Shown: positions 49,391 to 61,985 of the stretch, piece by piece
Layout of the letters: each line of letters starts with the position of its first letter
How positions within the stretch are numbered: position 1 is the first letter of the stretch
Source: Luidia sarsii
Lineage: Eukaryota; Echinodermata; Asteroidea; Paxillosida; Luidiidae
DNA: 64,000 bases
Assembly (NCBI GenBank): GCA_949987565.1
Contig: OX465109.1
Span: 10,804,509-10,868,508, forward strand
Direction of reading: 5' to 3'
Position numbers and translations under genes: made by a program
Notes under the pieces: model-generated
Database searches by the model: none
The model's input: the letters and a program-made list of their open reading frames with translations, nothing else
Told to the model about the DNA's origin: nothing

Positions 49391-52300
49391 TCGACTAGTG
49401 TTAAAATATTTGAAATCGGACAAGTACACATGAAAACATCATCAAGCAAAGGCAACTCACCATCATCAGGGAGAGAGCTTGTCTGTCTGCAGTGTAGCGC
49501 ATAGCAAAGGGTACGGTGTTCCTAGAAAGAAAGATACACTTTGCATGTTAATATCTCCTTCGATTTTAATGTCACAGAGCTAAAACTTGGCCTATAAAGA
49601 GCCCTTGGAGGGGGCTATCGACTAGTGTTAAAATATTTGAAATCGGACAACTACACAAGAAAAGATCATCAAGCAAACGCAACTGACCCTCATCGAGAGG
49701 GACCTTGTCTGTCTGCAGTGTATGGCATGACGATCGGTGCAGTGTTCCCAGAAAAAAAAACACCTTGCAGGTTAATATATCCTTCGATATTAATTTCCCA
49801 CAGCTAAAAATTGGCGCGCAGAGAGCCCTTGGAGGGGGCTATCGACTAGTGTTAAGATAATTGAAATCGGACAAGTACACATGAAAACATCATCAAGCAA
49901 AGGCAACTCACCATCATCAGGGAGAGAGCTTGTCTGTCTGCAGTGTAGCGCATAGCAAAGGGTACGGTGTTCCTAGAAAGAAAGATACACTTTGCAGGTT
50001 AATATCTCCTTCGATTTTGAAGTCACAGAGCTAAAACTTGGCCTATAAAGAGCCCTTGGAGGGGGCTATTGACTAGTGTTAAAATATTTGAAATCGGACA
50101 ACTACACAAGAAAACATCATCAAGCAAACGCAACTGACCCTCATCAGGGAGGGAGCTTGTCTGTCTGCAGTGTATGGCATGACGATCGGTGCAGTGTTCC
50201 CAGAAAAAAAAAAACCTTGCAGGTTAATATCTCCTTCGATTTTAATGTCACGAAGCTAAAACTTGGCCTATAAAGAGCCCTTGGAGGGGGCTATCGACTA
50301 GTGTTAAAATATTTGAAATCGGACAACTACACAAGAAAAGATCATCAAGCAAACGCAACTGACCCTCATCAGGGAGGGAGCTTGTCTGTCTGCAGTGTAT
50401 GGCATGACGATCGGTGCAGTGTTCCCAGAAAAAATAACACCTTGCAGGTTAATATATCCTTCGATATTAATTTCCCACAGCTAGAACTTAGCGTGCAGAG
50501 AGCCCTTGGAGGGGGCTATCGACTAGTGTTAAGATAATTGAAATCGGACAAGTACACATGAAAACATCCTCAAGCAAAGGCAACTCACCATCATCAGGGA
50601 GAGAGCTTGTCTGTCTGCAGTGTAGCGCATAGCAAAGGGTACGGTGTTCCTAGAAAGAAAGATACACTTTGCAGGTTAATATCTCCTTCGATTTTAATGT
50701 CACAGAGCTAAAACTTGGCCTATAAAGAGCCCTTGGAGGGGGCTATCGACTAGTGTTAAAATATTTGAAATCGGACAACTACAAAAGAAAAGATCATCAA
50801 GCAAACGCAACTGACCCTCATCAGGGAGGGAGCTTGTCTGTCTGCAGTGTATGGCATGACGATCGGTGCAGTGTTCCCAGAAAAAATAACACCTTGCAGG
50901 TTAATATATCCTTCGATATTAATTTCCCACAGCTAAAACTTGGCGTGCAGAGAGCCCTTGGAGGGGGCTATCGACTAGTGTTAAGATAATTGAAATCGGA
51001 CAAGTACACATGAAAACATCCTCAAGCAAAGGCAACTCACCATCATCAGGGAGAGAGCTTGTCTGTCTGCAGTGTATGGCATGACGATCGGTGCAGTGTT
51101 CCAAGAAAGAAAAAACACCTTGCAGGTTAATATCTCCTTCGATATTAATTTCCCATAGCTAAAAATTGGCGCGCAGAGAGCCCTTGAAGGGGGCTATCGA
51201 CTAGTGTTAAGATAATTGAAATCGGACAAGTACACATGAAAACATCATCAAGCAAACGCAACTCACCATCATCAGGGAGAGAGTTTGTCTGCCTTCAGTG
51301 TAGCGCATAGCAAAGGGTACGGTGTTCCTAGAAAGAAAGATACACTTTGCAGGTTAATATCTCCTTCGATTTTAATGTCAAGAAGCTAAAACTTGGCCTA
51401 TAAAGAGCCCTTGGAGGGGGCTATCGACTAGTGTTAAAATATTTGAAATCGGACAACTACACAAGAAAAGATCATCAAGCAAACGCAACTGACCCTCATC
51501 GAGAGGGAGCTTGTCTGTCTGCAGTGTATGGCATGACGATCGGAGCAGTGTTCCCAGAAAGAAAAAACACCTTGCAGGTTAATATCTCCTTCGATATTAA
51601 TTTCCCATAGCTAAAATTTGGCCTATAAAGAGCCCTTGGAGGGGGCTATCGACTAGTGTTAAGATAATTGAAATCGGACAAGTACACATGAAAACATCAT
51701 CAAGCAAACGCAACTCACCATCATCAGGAAGAGAGTTTGTCTGTCTGCAGTGTTGCGCATAGCAAAGGTTTCGGTGTTCCTAGAAAGAAAGATACACTTT
51801 GCAGGTTTATATCTCCTTCGATTTTAATGTCACAGAGCTAAAACTTGGCCTATAAAGAGCCCTTGGAGGGGGCTATCGACTAGTGTTAAAATATTTGAAA
51901 TCGGACAACTACACAAGAAAAGATCATCAAGCAAACGCAACTGACCCTCATCAGGGAGGGAGCTTGTCTGTCTGCAGTGTATGGCATGACGATCGGTGCA
52001 GTGTTCCCAGAAAAAATAACACCTTGCAGGTTAATATATCCTTCGATATTAATTTCCCACAGCTAAAACTTGGCGTGCAGAGAGCCCTTGGAGGGGGCTA
52101 TCGACTAGTGTTAAGATAATTGAAATCGGACAAGTACACATGAAAACATCCTCAAGCAAAGGCAACTCACCATCATCAGGGAGAGAGCTTGTCTGTCTGC
52201 AGTGTAGCGCATAGCAAAGGGTACGGTGTTCCTAGAAAGAAAGATACACTTTGCAGGTTAATATCTCCTTCGATTTTAATGTCACAGAGCTAAAACTTGG

Positions 52301-53343
52301 CCAATAAAGAGCCCTTGGAGAGAGCTATCGACTAGTGTTAAAATATTTGAAATCGGACAACTACACAAGAAAAGATCATCAAGCAAACGCAACTGACCCT
52401 CATCGGGGAGGGAGCTTGTCTGTCTGCAGTGTATGGCATGACGATCGGTGCAGTGTTCCAAGAAAGAAAAAACACCTTGCAGGTTAATATCTCCTTCGAT
52501 ATTAATTTCCCATAGCTAAAAATTGGCGCGCAGAGAGCCCTTGAAGGGGGCTATCGACTAGTGTTAAGATAATTGAAATCGGACAAGTACACATGAAAAC
52601 ATCATCAAGCAAACGCAACTCACCATCATCAGGGAGAGAGTTTGTCTGCCTGCAGTGTAGCGCATAGCAAAGGGTACGGTGTTCCTAGAAAGAAAGATAC
52701 ACTTTGCAGGTTAATATCTCCTTCGATTTTAATGTCAAGAAGCTAAAACTTGGCCTATAAAGAGCCCTTGGAGGGAGCTATCGACTAGTGTTAAAATATT
52801 TGAAATCGGACAACTACACAAGAAAAGATCATCAAGCAAACGCAACTGACCCTCATCAGGGAGGGAGCTTGTCTGTCTGCAGTGTTTGGCATGACGATCG
52901 GTGCAGTGTTCCCAGAAAAAAAAACCCTTGCAGGTTAATATCTCCTTCGATATTAATTTCCCACAGCTAAAAATTGGCGTGCAGAGAGCCCTTGGATGGG
53001 GCTATCGACTAGTGTTAAGATAATTGAAATCGGAAGAGTACACATGAAAACATCATCAAGCAAAGGCAACTCACCATCATCAGGGAGAGAGCTTGTCTGT
53101 GTACAGTGTTGCGCATAGCAAAGGTTTCGGTGTTCCTAGAAAGAAAGATACATTTTGCAGGTTAGTATATTCTTCGATTTTAATGTCACAAAGCTAAAAC
53201 TTGGCGCGCAGAGAGCCCTTGGAGGAGGGCTATCGACTAGTGTTAAGATAATTGAAATCGGACAAGTACACATGAAAACATTGTCAAGCAAAGGCAACTC
53301 ACCATCATCAGGGAGAGAGCTTGTCTGTCTGCAGTGTACCGCA
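49275..53343 (+). repeat. Second 4,069-bp repeat, unit 1 (18 monomers)
   Basis: The unit starts near a B tail that runs into an A ending (aaaatatttgaaatcgg then caagtacacatg, ~49,402). It also contains ttgcatgttaat, gattttgaagtcac (50,016), ctattgactag, caactacaaaag, ccaagaaag, gtctgcct, and a second gtgtttggcatg A monomer. Confidence 0.8.
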
Positions 53344-56300
53344 TAGCAAAGGTTTCGGTGTTCCTAGAAAGAAAGATACACTTTGCAGGTTAATATCTCC
53401 TTCGATTTTAATGTCACAGAGCTAAAACTTGGCCTATAAAGAGCCCTTGGAGGGGGCTATCGACTAGTGTTAAAATATTTGAAATCGGACAAGTACACAT
53501 GAAAACATCATCAAGCAAAGGCAACTCACCATCATCAGGGAGAGAGCTTGTCTGTCTGCAGTGTAGCGCATAGCAAAGGGTACGGTGTTCCTAGAAAGAA
53601 AGATACACTTTGCATGTTAATATCTCCTTTGATTTTAATGTCACAGAGCTAAAACTTGGCCTATAAAGAGCCCTTGGAGGGGGCTATCGACTAGTGTTAA
53701 AATATTTGAAATCGGACAACTACACAAGAAAAGATCATCAAGCAAACGCAACTGACCCTCATCGAGAGGGACCTTGTCTGTCTGCAGTGTATGGCATGAC
53801 GATCGGTGCAGTGTTCCCAGAAAAAAAAACACCTTGCAGGTTAATATATCCTTCGATATTAATTTCCCTCAGCTAAAAATTGGCGCGCAGAGAGCCCTTG
53901 GAGGGGGCTATCGACTAGTGTTAAGATAATTGAAATCGGACAAGTACACATGAAAACATCATCAAGCAAAGGCAACTCACCATCATCAGGGAGAGAGCTT
54001 GTCTGTCTGCAGTGTAGCGCATAGCAAAGGGTACGGTGTTCCTAGAAAGAAAGATACACTTTGCAGGTTAATATCTCCTTCGATTTTGAAGTCACAGAGC
54101 TAAAACTTGGCCTATAAAGAGCCCTTGGAGGGGGCTATTGACTAGTGTTAAAATATTTGAAATCGGACAACTACACAAGAAAAGATCATCAAGCAAACGC
54201 AACTGACCCTCATCAGGGAGGGAGCTTGTCTGTCTGCAGTGTATGGCATGACGATCGGTGCAGTGTTCCCAGAAAAAAAAAAACCTTGCAGGTTAATATC
54301 TCCTTCGATTTTAATGTCACGAAGCTAAAACTTGGCCTATAAAGAGCCCTTGGAGGGGGCTATCGACTAGTGTTAAAATATTTGAAATCGGACAACTACA
54401 CAAGAAAAGATCATCAAGCAAACGCAACTGACCCTCATCAGGGAGGGAGCTTGTCTGTCTGCAGTGTATGGCATGACGATCGGTGCAGTGTTCCCAGAAA
54501 AAATAACACCTTGCAGGTTAATATATCCTTCGATATTAATTTCCCACAGCTAGAACTTAGCGTGCAGAGAGCCCTTGGAGGGGGCTATCGACTAGTGTTA
54601 AGATAATTGAAATCGGACAAGTACACATGAAAACATCCTCAAGCAAAAGCAACTCACCATCATCAGGGAGAGAGCTTGTCTGTCTGCAGTGTAGCGCATA
54701 GCAAAGGGTACGGTGTTCCTAGAAAGAAAGATACACTTTGCAGGTTAATATCTCCTTCGATTTTAATGTCACAGAGCTAAAACTTGGCCTATAAAGAGCC
54801 CTTGGAGGGGGCTATCGACTAGTGTTAAAATATTTGAAATCGGACAACTACAAAAGAAAAGATCATCAAGCAAACGCAACTGACCCTCATCAGGGAGGGA
54901 GCTTGTCTGTCTGCAGTGTATGGCATGACGATCGGTGCAGTGTTCCCAGAAAAAATAACACCTTGCAGGTTAATATATCCTTCGATATTAATTTCCCACA
55001 GCTAAAACTTGGCGTGCAGAGAGCCCTTGGAGGGGGCTATCGACTAGTGTTAAGATAATTGAAATCGGACAAGTACACATGAAAACATCCTCAAGCAAAG
55101 GCAACTCACCATCATCAGGGAGAGAGCTTGTCTGTCTGCAGTGTATGGCATGACGATCGGTGCAGTGTTCCAAGAAAGAAAAAACACCTTGCAGGTTAAT
55201 ATCTCCTTCGATATTAATTTCCCATAGCTAAAAATTGGCGCGCAGAGAGCCCTTGAAGGGGGCTATCGACTAGTGTTAAGATAATTGAAATCGGACAAGT
55301 ACACATGAAAACATCATCAAGCAAACGCAACTCACCATCATCAGGGAGAGAGTTTGTCTGCCTGCAGTGTAGCGCATAGCAAAGGGTACGGTGTTCCTAG
55401 AAAGAAAGATACACTTTGCAGGTTAATATCTCCTTCGATTTTAATGTCAAGAAGCTAAAACTTGGCCTATAAAGAGCCCTTGGAGGGGGCTATCGACTAG
55501 TGTTAAAATATTTGAAATCGGACAACTACACAAGAAAAGATCATCAAGCAAACGCAACTGACCCTCATCGAGAGGGAGCTTGTCTGTCTGCAGTGTATGG
55601 CATGACGATCGGAGCAGTGTTCCCAGAAAGAAAAAACACCTTGCAGGTTAATATCTCCTTCGATATTAATTTCCCATAGCTAAAATTTGGCCTATAAAGA
55701 GCCCTTGGAGGGGGCTATCGACTAGTGTTAAGATAATTGAAATCGGACAAGTACACATGAAAACATCATCAAGCAAACGCAACTCACCATCATCAGGAAG
55801 AGAGTTTGTCTGTCTGCAGTGTTGCGCATAGCAAAGGTTTCGGTGTTCCTAGAAAGAAAGATACACTTTGCAGGTTTATATCTCCTTCGATTTTAATGTC
55901 ACAGAGCTAAAACTTGGCCTATAAAGAGCCCTTGGAGGGGGCTATCGACTAGTGTTAAAATATTTGAAATCGGACAACTACACAAGAAAAGATCATCAAG
56001 CAAACGCAACTGACCCTCATCAGGGAGGGAGCTTGTCTGTCTGCAGTGTATGGCATGACGATCGGTGCAGTGTTCCCAGAAAAAATAACACCTTGCAGGT
56101 TAATATATCCTTCGATATTAATTTCCCACAGCTAAAACTTGGCGTGCAGAGAGCCCTTGGAGGGGGCTATCGACTAGTGTTAAGATAATTGAAATCGGAC
56201 AAGTACACATGAAAACATCCTCAAGCAAAGGCAACTCACCATCATCAGGGAGAGAGCTTGTCTGTCTGCAGTGTAGCGCATAGCAAAGGGTACGGTGTTC

Positions 56301-56349
56301 CTAGAAAGAAAGATACACTTTGCAGGTTAATATCTCCTTCGATTTTAAT
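53344..56349 (+). repeat. Second 4,069-bp repeat, unit 2 (about 3.0 kb of it)
   Basis: The rare markers of unit 1 recur at +4,069 bp, including the B-to-A tail switch (~53,471), ttgcatgttaat and gattttgaagtcac (54,085). Differences seen are tttccctcagc (~53,867), tctcctttgat (~53,630) and gcaaaagcaac (~54,645) here, and gtctgccttcag in unit 1 (~51,290). Confidence 0.8.
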
Positions 56350-56397
56350 GTCACGAAGCTAACACTTGGCCTATAAAGAGCCCTTGGAGGGGGCTAT

Positions 56398-58660
56398 CGA
56401 CTAGTGTTAAAATATTTGAAATCGGACAACTACACAAGAAAAGATCATCAAGCAAACGCAACTGACCCTCATCGGGGAGGGAGCTTGTCTGTCTGCAGTG
56501 TATGGCATGACGATCGGTGCAGTGTTCCAAGAAAGAAAAAACACCTTGCAGGTTAATATCTCCTTCGATATTAATTTCCCATAGCTAAAAATTGGCGCGC
56601 AGAGAGCCCTTGAAGGGGGCTATCGACTAGTGTTAAGATAATTGAAATCGGACAAGTACACATGAAAACATCATCAAGCAAACGCAACTCACCATCATCA
56701 GGGAGAGAGTTTGTCTGCCTGCAGTGTAGCGCATAGCAAAGGGTACGGTGTTCCTAGAAAGAAAGATACACTTTGCAGGTTAATATCTCCTTCGATTTTA
56801 ATGTCAAGAAGCTAAAACTTGGCCTATAAAGAGCCCTTGGAGGGAGCTATCGACTAGTGTTAAAATATTTGAAATCGGACAACTACACAAGAAAAGATCA
56901 TCAAGCAAACGCAACTGACCCTCATCGAGAGGGAGCTTGTCTGTCTGCAGTGTATGGCATGACGATCGGTGCAGTGTTCCCAGAAAGAAAAAACACCTTG
57001 CAGGTTAATATCTCCTTCGATATTAATTTCCCATAGCTAAAATTTGGCCTATAAAGAGCCCTTGGAGGGGGCTATCGACTAGTGTTAAGATAATTGAAAT
57101 CGGACAACTACACAAGAAAAGATCATCAAGCAAACGCAACTGACCCTCATCAGGGAGGGAGCTTGTCTGTCTGCAGTGTTTGGCATGACGATCGGTGCAG
57201 TGTTCCCAGAAAAAAAAACCCTTGCAGGTTAATATCTCCTTCGATATTAATTTCCCACAGCTAAAAATTGGCGTGCAGAGAGCCCTTGGATGGGGCTATC
57301 GACTAGTGTTAAGATAATTGAAATCGGAAGAGTACACATGAAAACATCATCAAGCAAAGGCAACTCACCATCATCAGGGAGAGAGCTTGTCTGTGTACAG
57401 TGTTGCGCATAGCAAAGGTTTCGGTGTTCCTAGAAAGAAAGATACATTTTGCAGGTTAGTATATCCTTCGATTTTAATGTCACAAAGCTAAAACTTGGCG
57501 CGCAGAGAGCCCTTGGAGGAGGGCTATCGACTAGTGTTAAGATAATTGAAATCGGACAAGTACACATGAAAACATTGTCAAGCAAAGGCAACTCACCATC
57601 ATCAGGGAGAGAGCTTGTCTGTCTGCAGTGTACCGCATAGCAAAGGTTTCGGTGTTCCTAGAAAGAAAGATACACTTTGCAGGTTAATATCTCCTTCGAT
57701 TTTAATGTCACAAAGCTAAAACTTGGCCTATTAAGAGCCCTTGGAGGGAGCTAACGACTAGTGTTAAAATATTTGAAATCGGACAACTACACAAGAAAAG
57801 ATCATCAAGCAAACGCAACTGACCCTCATCAGGGAGGGAGCTTGTCTGTCTGCAGTGTATGGCATGACGATCGGTGCAGTGTTCCCAGAAAAAAAACACC
57901 TTGCAGGTTAATATATCCTTCGATATTAATTTCCCACAGCTAAAAATTGGCGCGCAGAGAGCCCTTGGAAGGGGCTATCAACTAGTGTTAAGATAATTGA
58001 AATCGGACAAGTACACATGAAAACATCCTCAAGCAAAGGCAACTCACCATCATCAGGGAGAGAGCTTGTCTGTCTGCAGTGTAGCGCATAGCAAAGGGTA
58101 CGGTGTTCCTAGAAAGAAAGATACACTTTGCAGGTTAATATCTCCTACGATTTTAATGTCACAGAGCTAAAACTTGGCCTATAAAGAGCCCTTGGAGGGA
58201 GCTACCGACTAGTGTTAAAATATTTGAAATCGGACAACTAAACAAGAAAAGATCATCAAGCAAACGCAACTGACCCTCATCAGGGAGGGAGCTTGTCTGT
58301 CTGCAGTGTATGGCATGACGATCGGTGCAGTGTTCCCAGAAAGAAAAAACACCTTGCAGGTTAATATCTCCTTCGATATTAATTTCCCACAGCTAAAACT
58401 TGGCGTGCCGAGAGCCCTTGGATGGGGCTATCGACTAGTGTTAAGAAAATTGAAATCGGACAAGTACACATGAAAACATCATCAAGCAAAGGCAACTCAC
58501 CATCATCAGGGAGAGAGCTTGTCTGTGTACAGTGTTGCGCATAGCAAAGGTTTCGGTGTTCCTAGAAAGAAAGATACACTTTGCAGGTTAATATCTCCTT
58601 CGATTTTAATGTCACAGAGCTAAAACTTGGCCTATAAAGAGCCCTTGGAGGGGGCTATCG
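56398..58660 (+). repeat. ~2.26-kb block, copy 2 (9,268 bp from copy 1)
   Basis: The marker order of 47,130-49,390 is reproduced, including gtgtttggcatg, cggaagagtacac, ctatcaactag, ctcctacgat and caactaaacaag. Near 58,665 the offset to the earlier copy drops from 9,268 to 9,040 bp, the length of one monomer. Confidence 0.8.
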
Positions 58661-59949
58661 ACTAGTGTTAAAATATTTGAAATCGGACAACTACACAAGA
58701 AGAGATCATCAAGCAAACGCAACTGACCCTCATCGAGAGGGACCTTGTCTGTCTGCAGTGTATGGCATGACGATCGGTGCAGTGTTCCCAGAAAAAAAAA
58801 CACCTTGCAGGTTAATATATCCTTCGATATTAATTTCCCACAGCTAAAAATTGGCGCGCAGAGAGCCCTTGGAGGGGGCTATCGACTAGTGTTAAGATAA
58901 TTGAAATCGGACAAGTACACATGAAAACATCCTCAAGCAAAGGCAACTCACCATCATCAGGGAGAGAGCTTGTCTGTCTGCAGTGTAGCGCATAGCAAAG
59001 GGTGCGGTGTTCCTAGAAAGAAAGATACACTTTGCAGGTTAATATCTCCTTCGATTTTAATGTCACAGAGCTAAAACTTGGCCTATAAAGAGCCCTTGGA
59101 GGGGGCTATCGACTAGTGTTAAAATATTTGAAATCGGACAACTACACAAGAAAAGATCATCAAGCAAACGCAACTGACCCTCATCAGGGAGGGAGCTTGT
59201 CTGTCTGCAGTGTATGGCATGACGATCGGTGCAGTGTTCCCAGAAAGAAAAAACACCTTGCAGGTTAATATCTCCTTCGATATTAATTTCCCATAGCTAA
59301 AAATTGGCGCACAGAGAGCCCTTGGAGGGGGCTATCGACTAGTGTTAAGATAATTGAAATCGGACAAGTACACATGAAAACATCATCAAGCAAAGGCAAC
59401 TCACCATCATCAGGGAGAGAGCTTGTCTGTCTGCAGTGTAGCGCATAGCAAAGGGTACGGTGTTCCTAGAAAGAAAGATACACTTTGCAGGTTAATATCT
59501 CCTTCGATTTTGAAGTCACAGAGCTAAAACTTGGCCTATAAAGAGCCCTTGGAGGGGGCTATTGACTAGTGTTAAAATATTTGAAATCGGACAACTACAC
59601 AAGAAAAGATCATCAAGCAAACGCAACTGACCCTCATCAGGGAGGGAGCTTGTCTGTCTGCAGTGTATGGCATGACGATCGGTGCAGTGTTCCCAGAAAA
59701 AAAAAAACCTTGCAGGTTAATATCTCCTTCGATTTTAATGTCACGAAGCTAAAACTTGGCCTATAAAGAGCCCTTGGAGGGGGCTATCGACTAGTGTTAA
59801 AATATTTGAAATCGGACAACTACACAAGAAAAGATCATGAAGCAAACGCAACTGACCCTCATCAGGGAGGGAGCTTGTCTGTCTGCAGTGTATGGCATGA
59901 CGCTCGGTGCAGTGTTCCCAGAAAAAAAAAACACCTTGCAGGTTAATAT
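58661..59949 (+). repeat. A-B dimers with markers of the 50-kb and 54-kb units
   Basis: gagagggaccttg with cgatcggtg, gattttgaagtcac (59,503) and ctattgactag (59,561) repeat the set at 50.0 and 54.1 kb, the latter 5,424 bp upstream. One A monomer has a private ggcgcacagag. Confidence 0.75.
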
Positions 59950-61985
59950 CTCCTTCGATATTAATTTCCCACAGCTAAAAAGTGGCGTGCAGAGAGCCCT
60001 TGGAGGGGGCTATCGACTAGTGTTAAGATAATTGAAATCGGACAAGTACACATGAAAACATCATCAAGCAAAGGCAACTCACCATCATCAGGGAGAGAGC
60101 TTGTCTGTGTACAGTGTTGCGCATAGCAAAGGTTTCGGTGTTCCTAGAAAGAAAGATACACTTTGCAGGTTAATATCTCCTTCGATTTTAATGTCACAGA
60201 GCTAAAACTTGGCCTATAAAGAGCCCTTGGAGGGGGCTATCGACTAGTGTTAAAATATTTGAAATCGGACAACTACACAAGAAAAGATCATCAAGCAAAC
60301 GCAACTGACCCTCATCAGGGAGGGAGCTTGTCTGTCTGCAGTGTATGGCATGACGATCGGTGCAGTGTTCCCAGAAAAAAAAAAACCTTGCAGGTTAATA
60401 TATCCTTCGATATTAATTTCCCACAGCTAAAATCTGGCGCGCAGAGAGCCCTTGGAGGGGGCTATCGACTAGTGTTAAGATAATTGAAATCGGACAAGTA
60501 CACATGAAAACATCCTCAAGCAAAGGCAACTCACCATCATCAGGGAGAGAGCTTGTCTGTCTGCAGTGTAGCGCGTAGCAAAGGGTACGGTGTTCCTAGA
60601 AAGAAAGATACACTTTGCAGGTTAATATCTCCTTCGATTTTAATGTCACGAAGCTAAAACTTGGCCTATAAAGAGCCCCTGGGGGGGGGCTATCGACTAG
60701 TGTTAAGATAATTGAAATCGGACAAGTACACATGAAAACATCATCAAGCAAAGGCAACTCACCATCATCAGGGAGAGAGCTTGTCTGTCTGCAGTGTAGC
60801 GCATAGCAAAGGGTACGGTGTTCCTAGAAAGAAAGATACACTTTGCAGGTTAATATCTCCTTCGATTTTAATGTCACGAAGCTAAAACTTGGCCTATAAA
60901 GAGCCCCTGGAGGGGGCTATCGACTAGTGTTAAAATATTTGAAATCGGACAACTACACAAGAAAAGATCATCAAGCAAACGCAACTGACCCTCATCAGGG
61001 AGGGAGCTTGTCTGTCTGCAGTGTATGGCATGACGACCGGTGCAGTGTTCCCAGAAAGACAAAACAACTTGCAGGTTAATATCTCCTTCGATATTAATTT
61101 CCCATAGCTAAAAATTGGCGCGCAGAGAGCCCTTGGAGGGGGCTATCGACTAGTGTTAAGATAATTGAAATCGGACAAGTACACATGAAAACATCATCGA
61201 GCAAAGGCAACTCACCATCATCAGGGAGAGAGCTTGTCTGTGTACAGTGTTGCGCATAGCAAAGGTTTCGGTGTTCCTAGAAAGAAAGATACACTTTGCA
61301 GGTTAATATCTCCTTCGATTTTAATGTCACAGAGCTAAAACTTGGCCTATATAGAGCCCTTGGAGGGGGCTATCGACTAGTGTTAAAATATTTGAAATCG
61401 GACAACTACACAAGAAAAGATCATCAAGCAAACGCAACTGACCCTCATCGAGAGGGACCTTGTCTGTCTGCAGTGTATGGCATGACGATCGGTGCAGTGT
61501 TCCCAGAAAGAAAAAACACCTTGCAGGTTAATATCTCCTTCGATATTAATTTCCCATAGCTAAAAATTGGCGCGCAGAGAGCCCTTGGAGGGGGCTATCG
61601 ACTAGTGTTAAGATAATTGAAATCGGACAAGTACACATGAAAACATCATCAAGCAAAGGCAACTCACCATCATCAGGGAGAGAGCTTGTCTGTCTGCAGT
61701 GTAGCGCATAGCAAAGGGTACGGTGTTCCTAGAAAGAAAGATACACTTTGCAGGTTAATATCTCCTTCGATTTTAATGTCACGAAGCTAAAACTTGGCCT
61801 ATAAAGAGCCCTTGGAGGGGGCTATCGACTAGTGTTAAAATATTTGAAATCGGACAACTACACAAGAAAAGATCATCAAGCAAACGCAACTGACCCTCAT
61901 CAGGGAGGGAGCTTGTCTGTCTGCAGTGTATGGCATGACGATCGGTGCAGTGTTCCCAGAAAAAATAACACCTTGCAGGTTAATA
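59950..61985 (+). repeat. 2,034-bp (9-monomer) tandem repeat, unit 1
   Basis: It contains agcgcgtag, a G-run in gagcccct, catcatcgagc (61,194) and ctatatagagccc (61,347). Private changes are cgaccggtg (~61,035) and agacaaaacaac. Confidence 0.85.
60681..60689 (+). repeat. G9 homopolymer created in a B monomer
   Basis: The usual cccttggaggggg has become cccct followed by nine g. The paralogous monomer near 62,717 has eight g. The next B unit keeps cctggaggggg, an intermediate form. Confidence 0.85.
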
